From contig CANGYF010000005.1 in NCBI GenBank assembly GCA_947458265.1, forward strand, positions 124,001-188,000: a stretch of DNA of 64,000 nucleotides. Direction: 5' to 3'. Of the stretch, positions 30,077 to 38,359 are shown piece by piece. The stretch comes from Betaproteobacteria bacterium. GTDB taxonomy: Bacteria > Pseudomonadota > Gammaproteobacteria > Burkholderiales > CAIKXV01. Under the pieces are notes generated by a model. That model saw only the letters and a list, made by a program, of their open reading frames with translations. It was not told the DNA's origin and did not search any database. The stretch's first letter is position 1, and each line of letters starts with the position of its first letter. The position numbers and the translations under genes are program-made.

Positions 30077-30781
30077 ATGACACCCCCCGCAGCAGGCGGC
30101 ACGGACGGCCTGCCGTCCGTGGTCGTACTGATCTCAGGCCGCGGCAGCAACCTGCGCGCGATCGTCGAATCGGCCCCGCCCTGCCGCATCGCGGCGGTGA
30201 TCAGCAACCGGCCCGGCGCGGGCGGCCTCGCCTTCGCGCGCGAACACGGCATCGCGACCGAGGTGGTCGACCACACGGCATGGGCCGACGCAGCCGACCC
30301 GCGCGCAGCGTTCGACGCAGCGCTGATGCAGGCGATCGACCGCCACCGGCCGGCGCTGCTCGTGCTGGCCGGCTTCATGCGCATCCTGACGCCGGGCTTC
30401 GTCGACCACTACGTCGGGCGCATGATCAACATCCATCCGTCGCTGCTGCCCTCGTATCCGGGCCTGCACACCCATCGGCGCGCGCTCGAGGACGGCGTGC
30501 GGCTGCATGGCTGCACCGTCCATTTCGTCACCTCGACGCTGGACAGCGGCCCGATCATCGTCCAGGCCGCCGTACCGGTACACCCTGATGACACGGAAGA
30601 CACGCTGTCTGCACGGGTCCTGGAACAGGAGCACCGGCTCTATCCACGGGCGGTAAGCTGGTTCGCCCAGGGGCGGCTGCGCATCGATGGCAACCGGGTG
30701 CGGCTGCTGCCCGCGACCACGCACGCGCCCGCGGAGCAGGCACGCGCTGCCGCGCTGGTGGTTCCCGCGCTCGACGGCTAG
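30077..30781 (+). CDS. purN: Phosphoribosylglycinamide formyltransferase
   Basis: Transfers a formyl group from 10-formyl-tetrahydrofolate to GAR in purine synthesis. Motifs: VVLISGRGSNLRAIV (phosphate-binding), LAGFMRILTP, NIHPSLLPSYPGLHTH with catalytic Asn and His, GCTVHFVTSTLDSGPII with catalytic Asp, and QAAVPVHPDDT. The 234 residues include about 20 extra at the C-terminus. It follows purM and precedes two DUF3108 genes by 12 bases, in a single-direction run. Confidence 0.97.
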   Translation: MTPPAAGGTDGLPSVVVLISGRGSNLRAIVESAPPCRIAAVISNRPGAGGLAFAREHGIATEVVDHTAWADAADPRAAFDAALMQAIDRHRPALLVLAGFMRILTPGFVDHYVGRMINIHPSLLPSYPGLHTHRRALEDGVRLHGCTVHFVTSTLDSGPIIVQAAVPVHPDDTEDTLSARVLEQEHRLYPRAVSWFAQGRLRIDGNRVRLLPATTHAPAEQARAAALVVPALDG

Positions 30782-30793
30782 ACGGAGGCCGCA

Positions 30794-31576
30794 ATGCATT
30801 TGCGCCATACCCGCATCTCGACAGGCCGCCGCGCGGCGCTCGCGGCGGCAGGCGCCGGCCTGCTTCTGGCCGCCGTGCGGACTGCTCCCGCGCATGCTGC
30901 CGAGGCCGCGAACGGCGCGCCGGCGCGGCTGGTACTGACATACAGCCTGATACGCAACGGGATGGAGATCGCGCGCGTCGAGGAAACCTCAGAGCGCAGC
31001 GGCGGCGGCTACCGGATCACCAGCGAGGCGCGTGCGGTCGGAGTCGCGGCGCTGCTCGCGCGCGGCCAGGGGTGGCAGCGCGAGAGCCGCGGCAACGTAT
31101 CGGCCGCCGGCCTTCGACCGGAACAGTTCACCGACCAGCGCGGTGCCAACCAAGTGCAGCGCGCGCGCTTCGACTGGGCGGCTGGACAGATCCGCTTCGA
31201 CCGTCCCGGCACCGATGCAGCCGAAGGCGACGCCGAGGCGCTGCCCCCGGGGACCACCGACCGGCTGAGCTTCCCCTACGCATTGGCTCACCGGGCCGCG
31301 CAGCCACCCGGCCTGCCCTCCGGCGAATGGGATGCACCGATGACCGACGGGCGGCGCATCAGCCGCTACCGCTTCACCGTCGCCGGTCGCGAAACGATCA
31401 GCACCCCGGCTGGCGCCTTCGAGGCGATCCGGGTCAGCCGGCTGCGCGAGAAGGACGACAACGCAACCGACGTCTGGCTGGCAGCTGCACGCGGGATGAT
31501 CCCGGTGCGCATCCTGGTGACCGAACCCAACGGCACGACGTTCGACCAGGTGCTGGTGCAGATCGGCGGCCAGTGA
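30794..31576 (+). CDS. Secreted DUF3108 protein
   Basis: A 260-residue protein with an export signal: RRAALAAAGAGLLLAA follows a basic start, and cleavage is likely after APAHAA. The twin Arg in STGRRAAL is not followed by the full Tat consensus, so Sec export is more likely. The mature part matches DUF3108 in layout, with beta strands such as LTYSLIRNGMEIARVEET, then GYRITSEARAVGVAALL, and AGAFEAIRVSRLREKDDNATDVWLA near the C-terminus. Function is unknown; proteins of this type are thought to be periplasmic or outer-membrane associated. The stop overlaps the start of a second DUF3108 gene (GTGA). Confidence 0.85.
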   Translation: MHLRHTRISTGRRAALAAAGAGLLLAAVRTAPAHAAEAANGAPARLVLTYSLIRNGMEIARVEETSERSGGGYRITSEARAVGVAALLARGQGWQRESRGNVSAAGLRPEQFTDQRGANQVQRARFDWAAGQIRFDRPGTDAAEGDAEALPPGTTDRLSFPYALAHRAAQPPGLPSGEWDAPMTDGRRISRYRFTVAGRETISTPAGAFEAIRVSRLREKDDNATDVWLAAARGMIPVRILVTEPNGTTFDQVLVQIGGQ

Positions 31577-32739
31577 ACCGGATGGCCGCCCGGTGGCCCC
31601 GGCGCGGTTTCGCCTGGGCGCTCGCGGCCTCGGTCGTGCTGCACCTGCTGACCCTGGCGTTCGGGCCGGTGCGCCTCGGCGCTCCTGCACTTGAACCGGC
31701 TGCGCCGTTGCCGCCGCGCATGGCCGTCCGGTTGCTGCCGCCACCCAGGGCAGAGGCCGGACCCCGTCCGCTGCTGCCGCCGGCGCCGGCGGCCGTGCCG
31801 TCACGCCCGGTCAGGCCGCCACCGCCGATGGCGGATACCGGCACCGCCGATGCCGGCCCGACGACCGCGGCACCGTCGACCGCGGCGCCAGCAGACGCAG
31901 CCGATCCCGCCGCGACCGTTGCGGGCGCGCCCGCCCCGACCGCAGGCGCGGCTGCGGCCGACACCGCCCGACCCGGCCGGGCGGACACATCCGGCAACGC
32001 AAGCACTGCCGCCGCCGACGCGCCGCCGATCGACGCCGCCGCGCCGGCATCTTCCACCGCCCAGGCCGGCACTGCACCCGGCACCGTCCGTTTCCCGCGC
32101 AGTGGACGGCTCGAATACGCGGTGACCATCGGCGATCCGCCGGCACCCGTAGGCCGCGCAACCTATGCCTGGGAGGCCAGCGACGAATCCTACCGCCTGA
32201 GCCTGAGCGCCGAGACCACCGGGCTGGTCGGCCTGCTGCGCAGGGTGCGGGTGGTGCAGACCAGCGAGGGCCGGATCACGGCCGAGGGCCTGCGCCCGGA
32301 CGCCTTCGCGATGGACCGCGGCCCGAAGGCCCGCAATGAGTTCGCCCGTTTCGACTGGCCGGCGAAGCAGTTGACCTTCGGCTATCCCGACGCGGTACAG
32401 ACCGCCGCACTCGGCGCCGGCGCACAGGACACGCTGTCGCTGATCCTGCAGTTCGCCTTCGTGCCGATCGAGCAGGGACGGCGCGACGTGCTGCTGACCA
32501 CCGGCCGAAAGGTGTACGTGCAGACCTACGAGCGGGTCGCCGAGGAACTGATCGAGACACCGGCCGGCGGCTGGCGCACCTGGCACCTGCGTCGCGTGCG
32601 GGCACAACCCGGCGACGAAGGCTACGATATATGGCTCGCGACCGATCGCCCGTACCTTCCGGTGCGCATCCGCTGGACCGACCGCAACGGACGGGTGACC
32701 AGCGCGAACCTCGACACCGTACGCCTCGCGCGGGACTGA
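31573..32739 (+). CDS. DUF3108 protein with N-terminal membrane anchor and Pro/Ala-rich linker
   Basis: A 388-residue protein starting at GTG 31573, which overlaps the previous stop; ATG 31582 is an alternative. One hydrophobic helix (FAWALAASVVLHLLTLAFG, about 14-32) is followed by about 140 residues of low-complexity Ala, Pro and Thr, then a DUF3108 domain (about 175-388; LEYAVTIGDPPAPVGRATYAWE through VRIRWTDRNGRVTSANL). The architecture recalls envelope-spanning proteins with a periplasmic linker. It is evidently a paralogue of the preceding gene. No enzymatic motif is visible. Confidence 0.83.
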   Translation: MNRMAARWPRRGFAWALAASVVLHLLTLAFGPVRLGAPALEPAAPLPPRMAVRLLPPPRAEAGPRPLLPPAPAAVPSRPVRPPPPMADTGTADAGPTTAAPSTAAPADAADPAATVAGAPAPTAGAAAADTARPGRADTSGNASTAAADAPPIDAAAPASSTAQAGTAPGTVRFPRSGRLEYAVTIGDPPAPVGRATYAWEASDESYRLSLSAETTGLVGLLRRVRVVQTSEGRITAEGLRPDAFAMDRGPKARNEFARFDWPAKQLTFGYPDAVQTAALGAGAQDTLSLILQFAFVPIEQGRRDVLLTTGRKVYVQTYERVAEELIETPAGGWRTWHLRRVRAQPGDEGYDIWLATDRPYLPVRIRWTDRNGRVTSANLDTVRLARD

Positions 32740-32820
32740 CCCCGCACCGCGACCCTCCTTCCGGGGCATCCGCCCCGCCCCCGACCCTGCCTGCGACCGG
32801 CCCCAGCCGCCCCCTCCCCG

Positions 32821-34218
32821 ATGGATGCACTGCCCTCCCCCAACCCACTGCGCATCGATGCCGCCACGCAGGCCCTGAGCCTCGCGTCCACGTTCTCGAT
32901 GCCGGCCGACCAGGTCCTGCATCAGTTCTTCCGCACCCGGCGCGAACTGGGACCGCTCGACCGCGCGTTCGCCGCCGAGGTGATGTACGCGGTGCTGCGG
33001 CGCTGGCGCAGCCTGAATGCCCGGGCCAGTGTCTCCGGCCCGTCGGCAGCGGCCTCGCTGCCGACGATCGATGCATCCACGTTTGCCGCAGCCGATGCCG
33101 GCGCAGCAACGACCGATGCCGCTCCGGCGCCAGCTACGGCAGCCGTCGACGCGCGTGCGCCGACGCCGCGCCGGCTGGTGCTGGTCGCGCTCACCTCGGT
33201 GTTCGGACTGTCCGCGCGCGCACTGGAGCCGGCGATCGGCCGTAACGATCGCGAATGGCTGGCCGCCACCCATGCACTGGACCTGTCCACGCTGCCGCCC
33301 GCCGTGGCACTCGACATCCCCGACTGGCTCTACCAGCGGCTGTGCGCGCGCTTCGATGCCCGGGAAACGGCGACGCTGGTCGGCGCGCTGAACCAGCCTG
33401 CCCCGCTCGACCTGCGCATCAATCCCGCCAAGGTCGATCGCACCGGTGCGATCGCCCAGCTGAAGGCGCGCGGCATCGAGGCGCAGGAAACGCCCTATTC
33501 GCCGTTCGGGCTGCGCATCGATGGCCGGCCGACGCTCGGGCGGGACCCGCTGTACGACCGGGGCGCGGTCGAGGTGCAGGACGAAGGCAGCCAGCTGCTC
33601 GCCCAGCTGGTGGCACCGAAGCGGCGCGAGATGGTCGTCGACTTCTGCGCCGGCGCCGGCGGCAAGACGCTGGCGCTGGGCGCATTGATGCAGTCGACCG
33701 GGCGGCTCTACGCGTTCGACGTCTCGGCGAAGCGCCTGAAGGCGTTCGAGCCACGGCTCAAGCGCAGCGGCCTGTCGAACGTGCACCCGCAACTGCTGTC
33801 GAACGAATCCGATGCACGGGTCAGGCGGCTTGCAGGAAAAATCGACCGCGTGCTGGTCGATGCGCCCTGCACCGGCCTCGGGACGCTGCGCCGCAATCCC
33901 GACATGAAGTGGCGCCAGCCGGAATCGGCAGTGGCGGAGATGGCCGCGAAGCAGTCGGCCATCCTGGCCAGCGCGGCACGCCTGCTCAAGCCGGGCGGGC
34001 GCCTGGTCTACGCCACCTGCAGCCTGCTGGAAGAAGAGAACCGTGCGGTAGTCGAAGCCTTCCTCGCCGCCAATACGGCGTTCTCGCTGCGGCCGGCGAA
34101 CGAAGTGCTGGCCGGGCTCGGCATCGCGCTCGACACCGGGCCCTACCTCGAGATGCTGCCGCACCGGCACGGCACCGACGGCTTCTTCGCAGCGGTGCTG
34201 GAACGGGCAAAGGGCTGA
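32821..34218 (+). CDS. RsmB/NOP family RNA (cytosine-5) methyltransferase
   Basis: SAM-dependent methyltransferase acting on RNA cytosines. The N-terminal helical region (about 1-180) is interrupted by a roughly 45-residue Ala-rich insertion (about 65-115). The catalytic domain starts near 225: EVQDEGSQLLAQL, motif I VVDFCAGAGGKTLALG, then LYAFDVSAKRL. The m5C cysteines are in VDAPCTGLGTLRRNPD and VYATCSLLEEEN; the latter is the nucleophile in this family by established knowledge. 465 residues. Whether it modifies 16S rRNA C967 (RsmB) or another site is uncertain. It starts about 80 bases after the DUF3108 gene. Confidence 0.9.
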   Translation: MDALPSPNPLRIDAATQALSLASTFSMPADQVLHQFFRTRRELGPLDRAFAAEVMYAVLRRWRSLNARASVSGPSAAASLPTIDASTFAAADAGAATTDAAPAPATAAVDARAPTPRRLVLVALTSVFGLSARALEPAIGRNDREWLAATHALDLSTLPPAVALDIPDWLYQRLCARFDARETATLVGALNQPAPLDLRINPAKVDRTGAIAQLKARGIEAQETPYSPFGLRIDGRPTLGRDPLYDRGAVEVQDEGSQLLAQLVAPKRREMVVDFCAGAGGKTLALGALMQSTGRLYAFDVSAKRLKAFEPRLKRSGLSNVHPQLLSNESDARVRRLAGKIDRVLVDAPCTGLGTLRRNPDMKWRQPESAVAEMAAKQSAILASAARLLKPGGRLVYATCSLLEEENRAVVEAFLAANTAFSLRPANEVLAGLGIALDTGPYLEMLPHRHGTDGFFAAVLERAKG

Positions 34219-34223
34219 GCCGG

Positions 34224-34607
34224 GTGGTGGGGCTGGCGGTCGGGCTGGCGGTGGCGTTCGTTGTGCGCACAGCACGGATCGCCGCGGTCCTCGCCTGCAC
34301 GCTGGCCGCCGCGTTTGCTGCCACGCTGGCCGGCAGCGTGCTGGGCGACCTGGTACGCAACGGCGTCACCGTCTGGCTCGACTCGAAGCAGTCGAGCGCA
34401 CACAACAAGGTGATGATCATCGACGCCGGAACCCCGGCGGCAGTGCTGGTCACCGGCAGCTATAACTTTACGTACTCGGCGCAGCGGCGCAATGCGGAGA
34501 ACGTGCTGGTGATGCGCGGCAACCCGGATCTTGCCGCCGCCTTCGCGACCAACTGGCAGCGCCTGCGCGCGTCCGCGCGGCCGTATCGCGCACGCGCCGC
34601 GCCTTGA
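34224..34607 (+). pseudogene. Truncated phospholipase-D-like (Nuc type) C-terminal fragment
   Basis: The frame encodes a Nuc-like C-terminal half: GVTVWLDSKQSSAHNKVMII, followed by VTGSYNFTYSAQRRNAENV. The HKD catalytic motif (H-x-K-x(4)-D, then the Gly-Ser and Asn) is kept. The usual first 100 residues of a Nuc-type nuclease are absent. In their place are about 60 hydrophobic Ala/Val-rich residues reading from a GTG at 34224 with no clear ribosome site. A deletion or fusion is the likely cause. It could still be expressed as a 127-residue protein with a signal-like N-terminus, but a gene remnant is more likely. Confidence 0.6.
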
Positions 34608-34641
34608 GTGCTGACAGGCAGCCACGTCCCGGGACCGCGAC

Positions 34642-34685
34642 ATTGCAAAATCCTGCAATATCGGCGACGCGATCCTGCATTGCCC
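34642..34685 (+). promoter_or_regulatory. Operator-like repeats upstream of the TctC/UGSC operon
   Basis: A perfect inverted repeat ATTGCA-N6-TGCAAT (34642-34659) overlaps the first of two direct copies of ATCCTGCA (34650-34657 and 34672-34679) spaced 22 bases, close to two helical turns. It lies 50-90 bases upstream of the TctC start. The pattern suggests binding of a dimeric regulator; which one is unknown. Confidence 0.45.
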
Positions 34686-34734
34686 GTAGTCCTCGAAGCG
34701 GAAACGAATCCGCTCGCCCAACAGGAGGAAGAGC

Positions 34735-35733
34735 ATGGCTTCATCAAACTCGCCGCGAAAAGCGCTGGCAATGAACGGCTTGCGCGCCGGTGCGGTACTG
34801 GCGGCGATGGCGGTGGCGGCCACGGCACAGGCCCAGTTCCCGGACCGGCCGCTGCGCCTCATCGTGCCGTTCGCGCCGGGCGGCAACATCGACCTGACCG
34901 CGCGTACCATCGCGCCGGGCATGTCACAGGTGCTCGGCCAGCCGGTGGTGGTCGACAACCGGTCCGGCGCGGGTGGCCGCATCGGCGCGGAGGTGGCGGC
35001 CAAGTCGGCACCGGACGGATACACGCTGCTGCTCGGCTCGAGCGGCTCGCTGACCATCAACCCGGTGTTCGGCACCAACGTCTCCTACGACCCGCTGCGC
35101 GACTTCACGCCGACCACGCTGGTGTCGATCACGCCACTGGTGGTGACGGTCCACCCGTCGGTCCCCGTCAAGACCATTGCCGCCCTCATCGCGCTGGCGA
35201 AGAAGCAGCCGGGCAGGCTCGCCGTGGCCTCGGCCGGCATCGGCTCGACCACCCACATCGCCAACGAGATCTTCCAGATCGAGGCCGGCGTCAAGTTCAT
35301 CCACGTGCCGTTCAAGGGCAGTGGCCCCGCGCTGGTCGACCTCGTCGGCGGCCATGCCGACCTGATGTTCGACCAGCTGTCGACGTCGTCGCCGCATATC
35401 CGTGCCGGCCGGCTGCGCGCGCTCGCGCTGACCACCAGCAAGCGCTCGGCGCTGCTGCCGGAGATCCCGACGATCGAGGAAGCAGGCGTGCGCGGCTACG
35501 AGGTCGAGACCTGGACCGGGGTGTTCCTGCCCGCCAATGCGCCGAAGGAGATCGTGGCGCGGATCTGGAAGGCGGCCTACGACACGCTGGCGCAGCCCTC
35601 GGTGCGCGAGTCTTTCGAACGTCTCGGCTCCGAGCCGATGCGCAGCACGCCGGAGGCGCTGGCCACGCGCATGCGCAACGAGATCGCGAAGTGGACCAAG
35701 GTGAAGCAGGCCGTCAACATCAAGCTCGAATGA
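34735..35733 (+). CDS. TctC/Bug-family periplasmic solute-binding protein
   Basis: Extracytoplasmic receptor for small carboxylates or related organic solutes. A signal peptide (LAAMAVAATAQA) is followed by the family pattern: FPDRPLRLIVPFAPGGNIDLTART, VVDNRSGAGGRIGAE, AKSAPDGYTLL, IPTIEEAGVRGYEVETWTGVF. 332 residues. A strong ribosome site (AGGAGGAAG) precedes ATG 34735. The stop overlaps the next frame (ATGA at 35730) and the gene directly precedes the UGSC selenoprotein, implying linked function, perhaps capture of that pathway's substrate. No TctA/TctB membrane genes are nearby. Confidence 0.9.
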   Translation: MASSNSPRKALAMNGLRAGAVLAAMAVAATAQAQFPDRPLRLIVPFAPGGNIDLTARTIAPGMSQVLGQPVVVDNRSGAGGRIGAEVAAKSAPDGYTLLLGSSGSLTINPVFGTNVSYDPLRDFTPTTLVSITPLVVTVHPSVPVKTIAALIALAKKQPGRLAVASAGIGSTTHIANEIFQIEAGVKFIHVPFKGSGPALVDLVGGHADLMFDQLSTSSPHIRAGRLRALALTTSKRSALLPEIPTIEEAGVRGYEVETWTGVFLPANAPKEIVARIWKAAYDTLAQPSVRESFERLGSEPMRSTPEALATRMRNEIAKWTKVKQAVNIKLE

Positions 35734-35750
35734 GCGCGAGGGACATCGAA

Positions 35751-36347
35751 ATGACGAAGATCAGGCTCGTGGTTCCGGAGGAACTGGCCGGCGCAGCGCC
35801 CGCCACGGTCGGCGCGCACTCGGCGTCCGTCGAAGTGGCGGCGGCCGCTGAGTCTCAGGCTGATACGTCACCGACCCGGGAAAGGCCGGGCGCGATGCTC
35901 AGGCTCGGCGTGCTCGACAACAGCAAGGGCAATGCCGACCACCTGCTCGCCTCGCTGGTCGAGCGCCTGCGCGCCGAGATGCCGCTCTCTGCGGTCGTCG
36001 GCGAGCGCAAGCCGACGTCTTCCCTGCCGGCCACCGACCAGGTGCTCGCCCGCCTCGCACAGGAGACCGACTGCGTCGTCGCAGCCATGGGCGACTGAGG
36101 GTCATGCACGTCGTGGAGTGTCCACGACGCCGTTGAACTTCGCCGGCGCGGCAAGCCGAGCGCGGTTGTCTGCACGACCCAGTTCCAGGGCCTCGCCAGG
36201 GGTCAATGCCGGGCGCTCGGCATGCCGGACCTGCCACTGTTCGTGGTCCCGCACCCGATCGGCGGCCTGTCGCGCGAGGAAGTCGAGCAACGTGCCGAAC
36301 TTGCCTTCGCACCGCTGCTCGAGTGGATCAAGGGAGGGGCGCGATGA
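35751..36347 (+). CDS. UGSC-family selenoprotein (TGA at 36096-36098 read as selenocysteine)
   Basis: Read conventionally, the frame stops at TGA 36096. Read through, it continues in the same frame for 82 further codons to TGA 36345. The junction is MGD-U-GSCTSW, the U-G-S-C motif after which this selenoprotein family is named. Counting from ATG 35751, Sec is residue 116 and the paired Cys is 119. The upstream part carries LGVLDNSKGNADHLLASLVE and VVAAMGD; the downstream part ELRRRGKPSAVVCTTQF, then LPLFVVPHPIGGLSREEVEQ and LLEWIKGG. A ribosome site GAGGGA lies 7 bases before ATG 35751; in-frame ATGs at 35730 and 35895 are alternatives. The Sec-Cys pair suggests thiol/selenol redox chemistry; the substrate is unknown. 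Confidence 0.88.
36096..36129 (+). promoter_or_regulatory. Selenocysteine codon and SECIS-like hairpin
   Basis: The in-frame TGA (36096-36098) is followed by 10 bases and then a perfect 9-bp stem, CGTCGTGGA (36109-36117) and TCCACGACG (36121-36129), around a three-base GTG loop. Bacterial SECIS elements are within the coding region just after the UGA, with an apical loop about 16-37 bases away and a G in the first positions of the loop. Here the loop begins 20 bases after the codon and starts with G. All hairpin bases are also coding (GSCTSWSVHDA). Confidence 0.85.
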
Positions 36348-37456
36348 GCAGGCTGACGAACTGGCTCGACACACCGGGCTGCACCATCGACTGCGACGAT
36401 GGGCTCGAGGCCATCCAGTCGCTGTTCCTCGCGCGCGGCTGGAGCGACGGCCTGCCGGTGATCCCGCCCACGCCCGAACGGGTCGAGGCGATGCTCGCGT
36501 ACTGCGACCGCCCGTGGGACGAACCTTTCATGACGGTGCCGCCGCGCTACGCGCCCGCCACGCCGGCACGAATCGCGGCGAACGCGGTGATGGCCGGCCT
36601 GCAGCCGGCGCACTTTCCGCTGGTGCTGGCCGCGTTCGACGCGCTGAACGCGCCGGAGTTCAACCTGTACGGCATCCAGGCGACCACCCATCCGTGCACG
36701 CCGTTGCTGCTGTTCGGCGGACCGCTCGCCCTGGAGGCCGGCATCCACGGTGGCAACAACGCCTTCGGCCAGGGCTATCCGGCCAACGCGACCATCGGCC
36801 GCGCGGTACGGCTTGCGCTGGTGAATATCGGCGGCGCCATCCCGGGCATCGGCGACATGGCGACGCAGGGGACGCCAGCCAAGTTCGCCTACTGCTGCTC
36901 CGAGAACGAGGCGGAAAGCCCCTGGGAGCCGCTACGCGTCGAACTCGGCCTGCCGGCAGAGGCGACAACGGTCACCGTGATCGCCGCCGAAGGCCCGCAC
37001 AACATCAACGACCACGAGAGCACGACGGCGATCGGCGTGCTGAAGTCGATCGCCGGGACGGTCGCGATCACCGGCGCAAACAACGCGTACCACCCGACCG
37101 TGCCGGCGGTCGCCATCAGCCCAGAGCATGCGCGGACCATCGCCGACGGCGGCTACACCAAGCAGGCCGTGAAGGAGTACCTGTACGAGCATGCCAGGCT
37201 GCCGCTCGGTCGGTTCTCGGACGAGAACATCGAGCGACGGCTGCGCACCCGGTTCCCCGAGCGCTTTGCCAACGCCGGCCTCGACGCAGGGGTGCCGATG
37301 GCGCAGTCACCCGAGGAATTCATGGTGTTCGTGGCAGGGGGTGCCGGCAAGCACTCGGCCTACATTCCGACCTTCGGCAGCACGCGGCCGGTGACCCGGG
37401 TGGTCGCGACCGCCGATGGCGTGCCGGCGCGGCGACTCGACGACTTCCGCCGCTGA
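36344..37456 (+). CDS. Conserved protein of unknown function, coupled to the UGSC selenoprotein
   Basis: A 370-residue cytoplasmic protein. ATG 36344 overlaps the selenoprotein's terminal TGA (ATGA) and is preceded by GGGAGGGG, so the two should be translationally coupled. Notable stretches are RGWSDGLPVIPPTPERVEAML, IAANAVMAGLQPAHFPLVLAA, ATTHPCTPLLLFGGP, GGNNAFGQGYPANATIGRA and YCCSENEAESPW. Several Cys residues (DTPGCTIDC, AYC, HPC, YCC) could serve redox or metal roles. I do not recognise a named family. The tight linkage suggests it works with the selenoprotein, perhaps as the enzyme it supports or as its reductant. Confidence 0.82.
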   Translation: MSRLTNWLDTPGCTIDCDDGLEAIQSLFLARGWSDGLPVIPPTPERVEAMLAYCDRPWDEPFMTVPPRYAPATPARIAANAVMAGLQPAHFPLVLAAFDALNAPEFNLYGIQATTHPCTPLLLFGGPLALEAGIHGGNNAFGQGYPANATIGRAVRLALVNIGGAIPGIGDMATQGTPAKFAYCCSENEAESPWEPLRVELGLPAEATTVTVIAAEGPHNINDHESTTAIGVLKSIAGTVAITGANNAYHPTVPAVAISPEHARTIADGGYTKQAVKEYLYEHARLPLGRFSDENIERRLRTRFPERFANAGLDAGVPMAQSPEEFMVFVAGGAGKHSAYIPTFGSTRPVTRVVATADGVPARRLDDFRR

Positions 37457-37465
37457 AGCGTTCGA

Positions 37466-38359
37466 TCAGGCGCGCGCCGCGAAGCCGTACAGCTGCGCCG
37501 GGTTGTCCACCAGCACCCGCTGCCGGATGCCGGCATCCGGCAGCCAACCCGCGACAGCGTCGAACAGCATGCCGTCATCGGGGACGCGTGCCGGCGCGAA
37601 CATGTGCGGATGCGGCCAGTTCGTTCCCCACACCACGCGGTCCGGCCGGGCCGCGACGATCGCGCGCGCGAGGGGCGCCATGTCGGCGAACCCCGGCGGG
37701 CCGTCGACGGACAGCTTGTAGAAGCTCGAGAACTTCACCCAGCGATCGTCGCGCTCGACGAGCTGGCGGATCAGCGCCCGGGCGGGCGGCGAATCGGGAC
37801 CTTGTTCGGCGCCCACGCGCGCGAAGTGGTCGAACACGATCGGCGCGTCTATCGAAACCAGGTGGTCGGCGTGCTCCGCGATCTCGGTGCTCGACCCGAA
37901 GTGAACCTGCAGGTGCCAGCCGAACGGCTTGACGCGCGCGGCCATCGATTCGAGCCGTTCCAGTCCGCCATAACCCTTGACGCGCGTCGACAGGCGCACG
38001 CCGCGGAATCCGGCTTCATGCAGGCGACCGATCTGCGCCTCGGTCGCATCGGCCGCAAGGCCCGCGACGCCGCGCGCGCGATGCTGCCCCAGCTTCGCGA
38101 TGACGTATGCGGTGATCGAATTGTCGTTGCCATAGACGCTCGCGTTGACCTGCACCGTACGCTCGATGCCGAGCGCTTCGCACATCGCGACATAGTCGTC
38201 GAGCGACCCGCCATTCGGGGTGTAGCTGCGGTCCTCGATCAGCGGATAGCGGGCGGGATCCTCGAACACATGGCAGTGGCAGTCGACGGTCCCGGGCGGC
38301 AGCGACACCGACGGCCTTGACGGCGAGAGTTCGGGAGCGATGCACAAGGGAGCAGGCAT
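37466..38359 (-). CDS. Amidohydrolase, 2-pyrone-4,6-dicarboxylate lactonase-like
   Basis: TIM-barrel hydrolase of 297 residues from the group that includes LigI. The N-terminal motif GTVDCHCHVFEDPARYPL has the metal-type His pair typical of the family (HxH). Later signatures include RGVRLSTR, WHLQVHFGS, VFDHFARVG and, near the C-terminus, DRVVWGTNWPHPHM, with the catalytic Asp region. By family knowledge the likely reactions are hydrolysis of lactones from aromatic catabolism or related compounds; the exact substrate is not determinable. It is transcribed toward the UGSC operon and shares a 197-base divergent gap with a TctC gene. Confidence 0.87.
   Translation of the reverse strand: MPAPLCIAPELSPSRPSVSLPPGTVDCHCHVFEDPARYPLIEDRSYTPNGGSLDDYVAMCEALGIERTVQVNASVYGNDNSITAYVIAKLGQHRARGVAGLAADATEAQIGRLHEAGFRGVRLSTRVKGYGGLERLESMAARVKPFGWHLQVHFGSSTEIAEHADHLVSIDAPIVFDHFARVGAEQGPDSPPARALIRQLVERDDRWVKFSSFYKLSVDGPPGFADMAPLARAIVAARPDRVVWGTNWPHPHMFAPARVPDDGMLFDAVAGWLPDAGIRQRVLVDNPAQLYGFAARA

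Noticed and set aside
36099-36343. An independent short gene after the TGA at 36096
   Set aside because: The segment has no suitable start or ribosome site near the TGA and makes sense as the C-terminal half of the selenoprotein.
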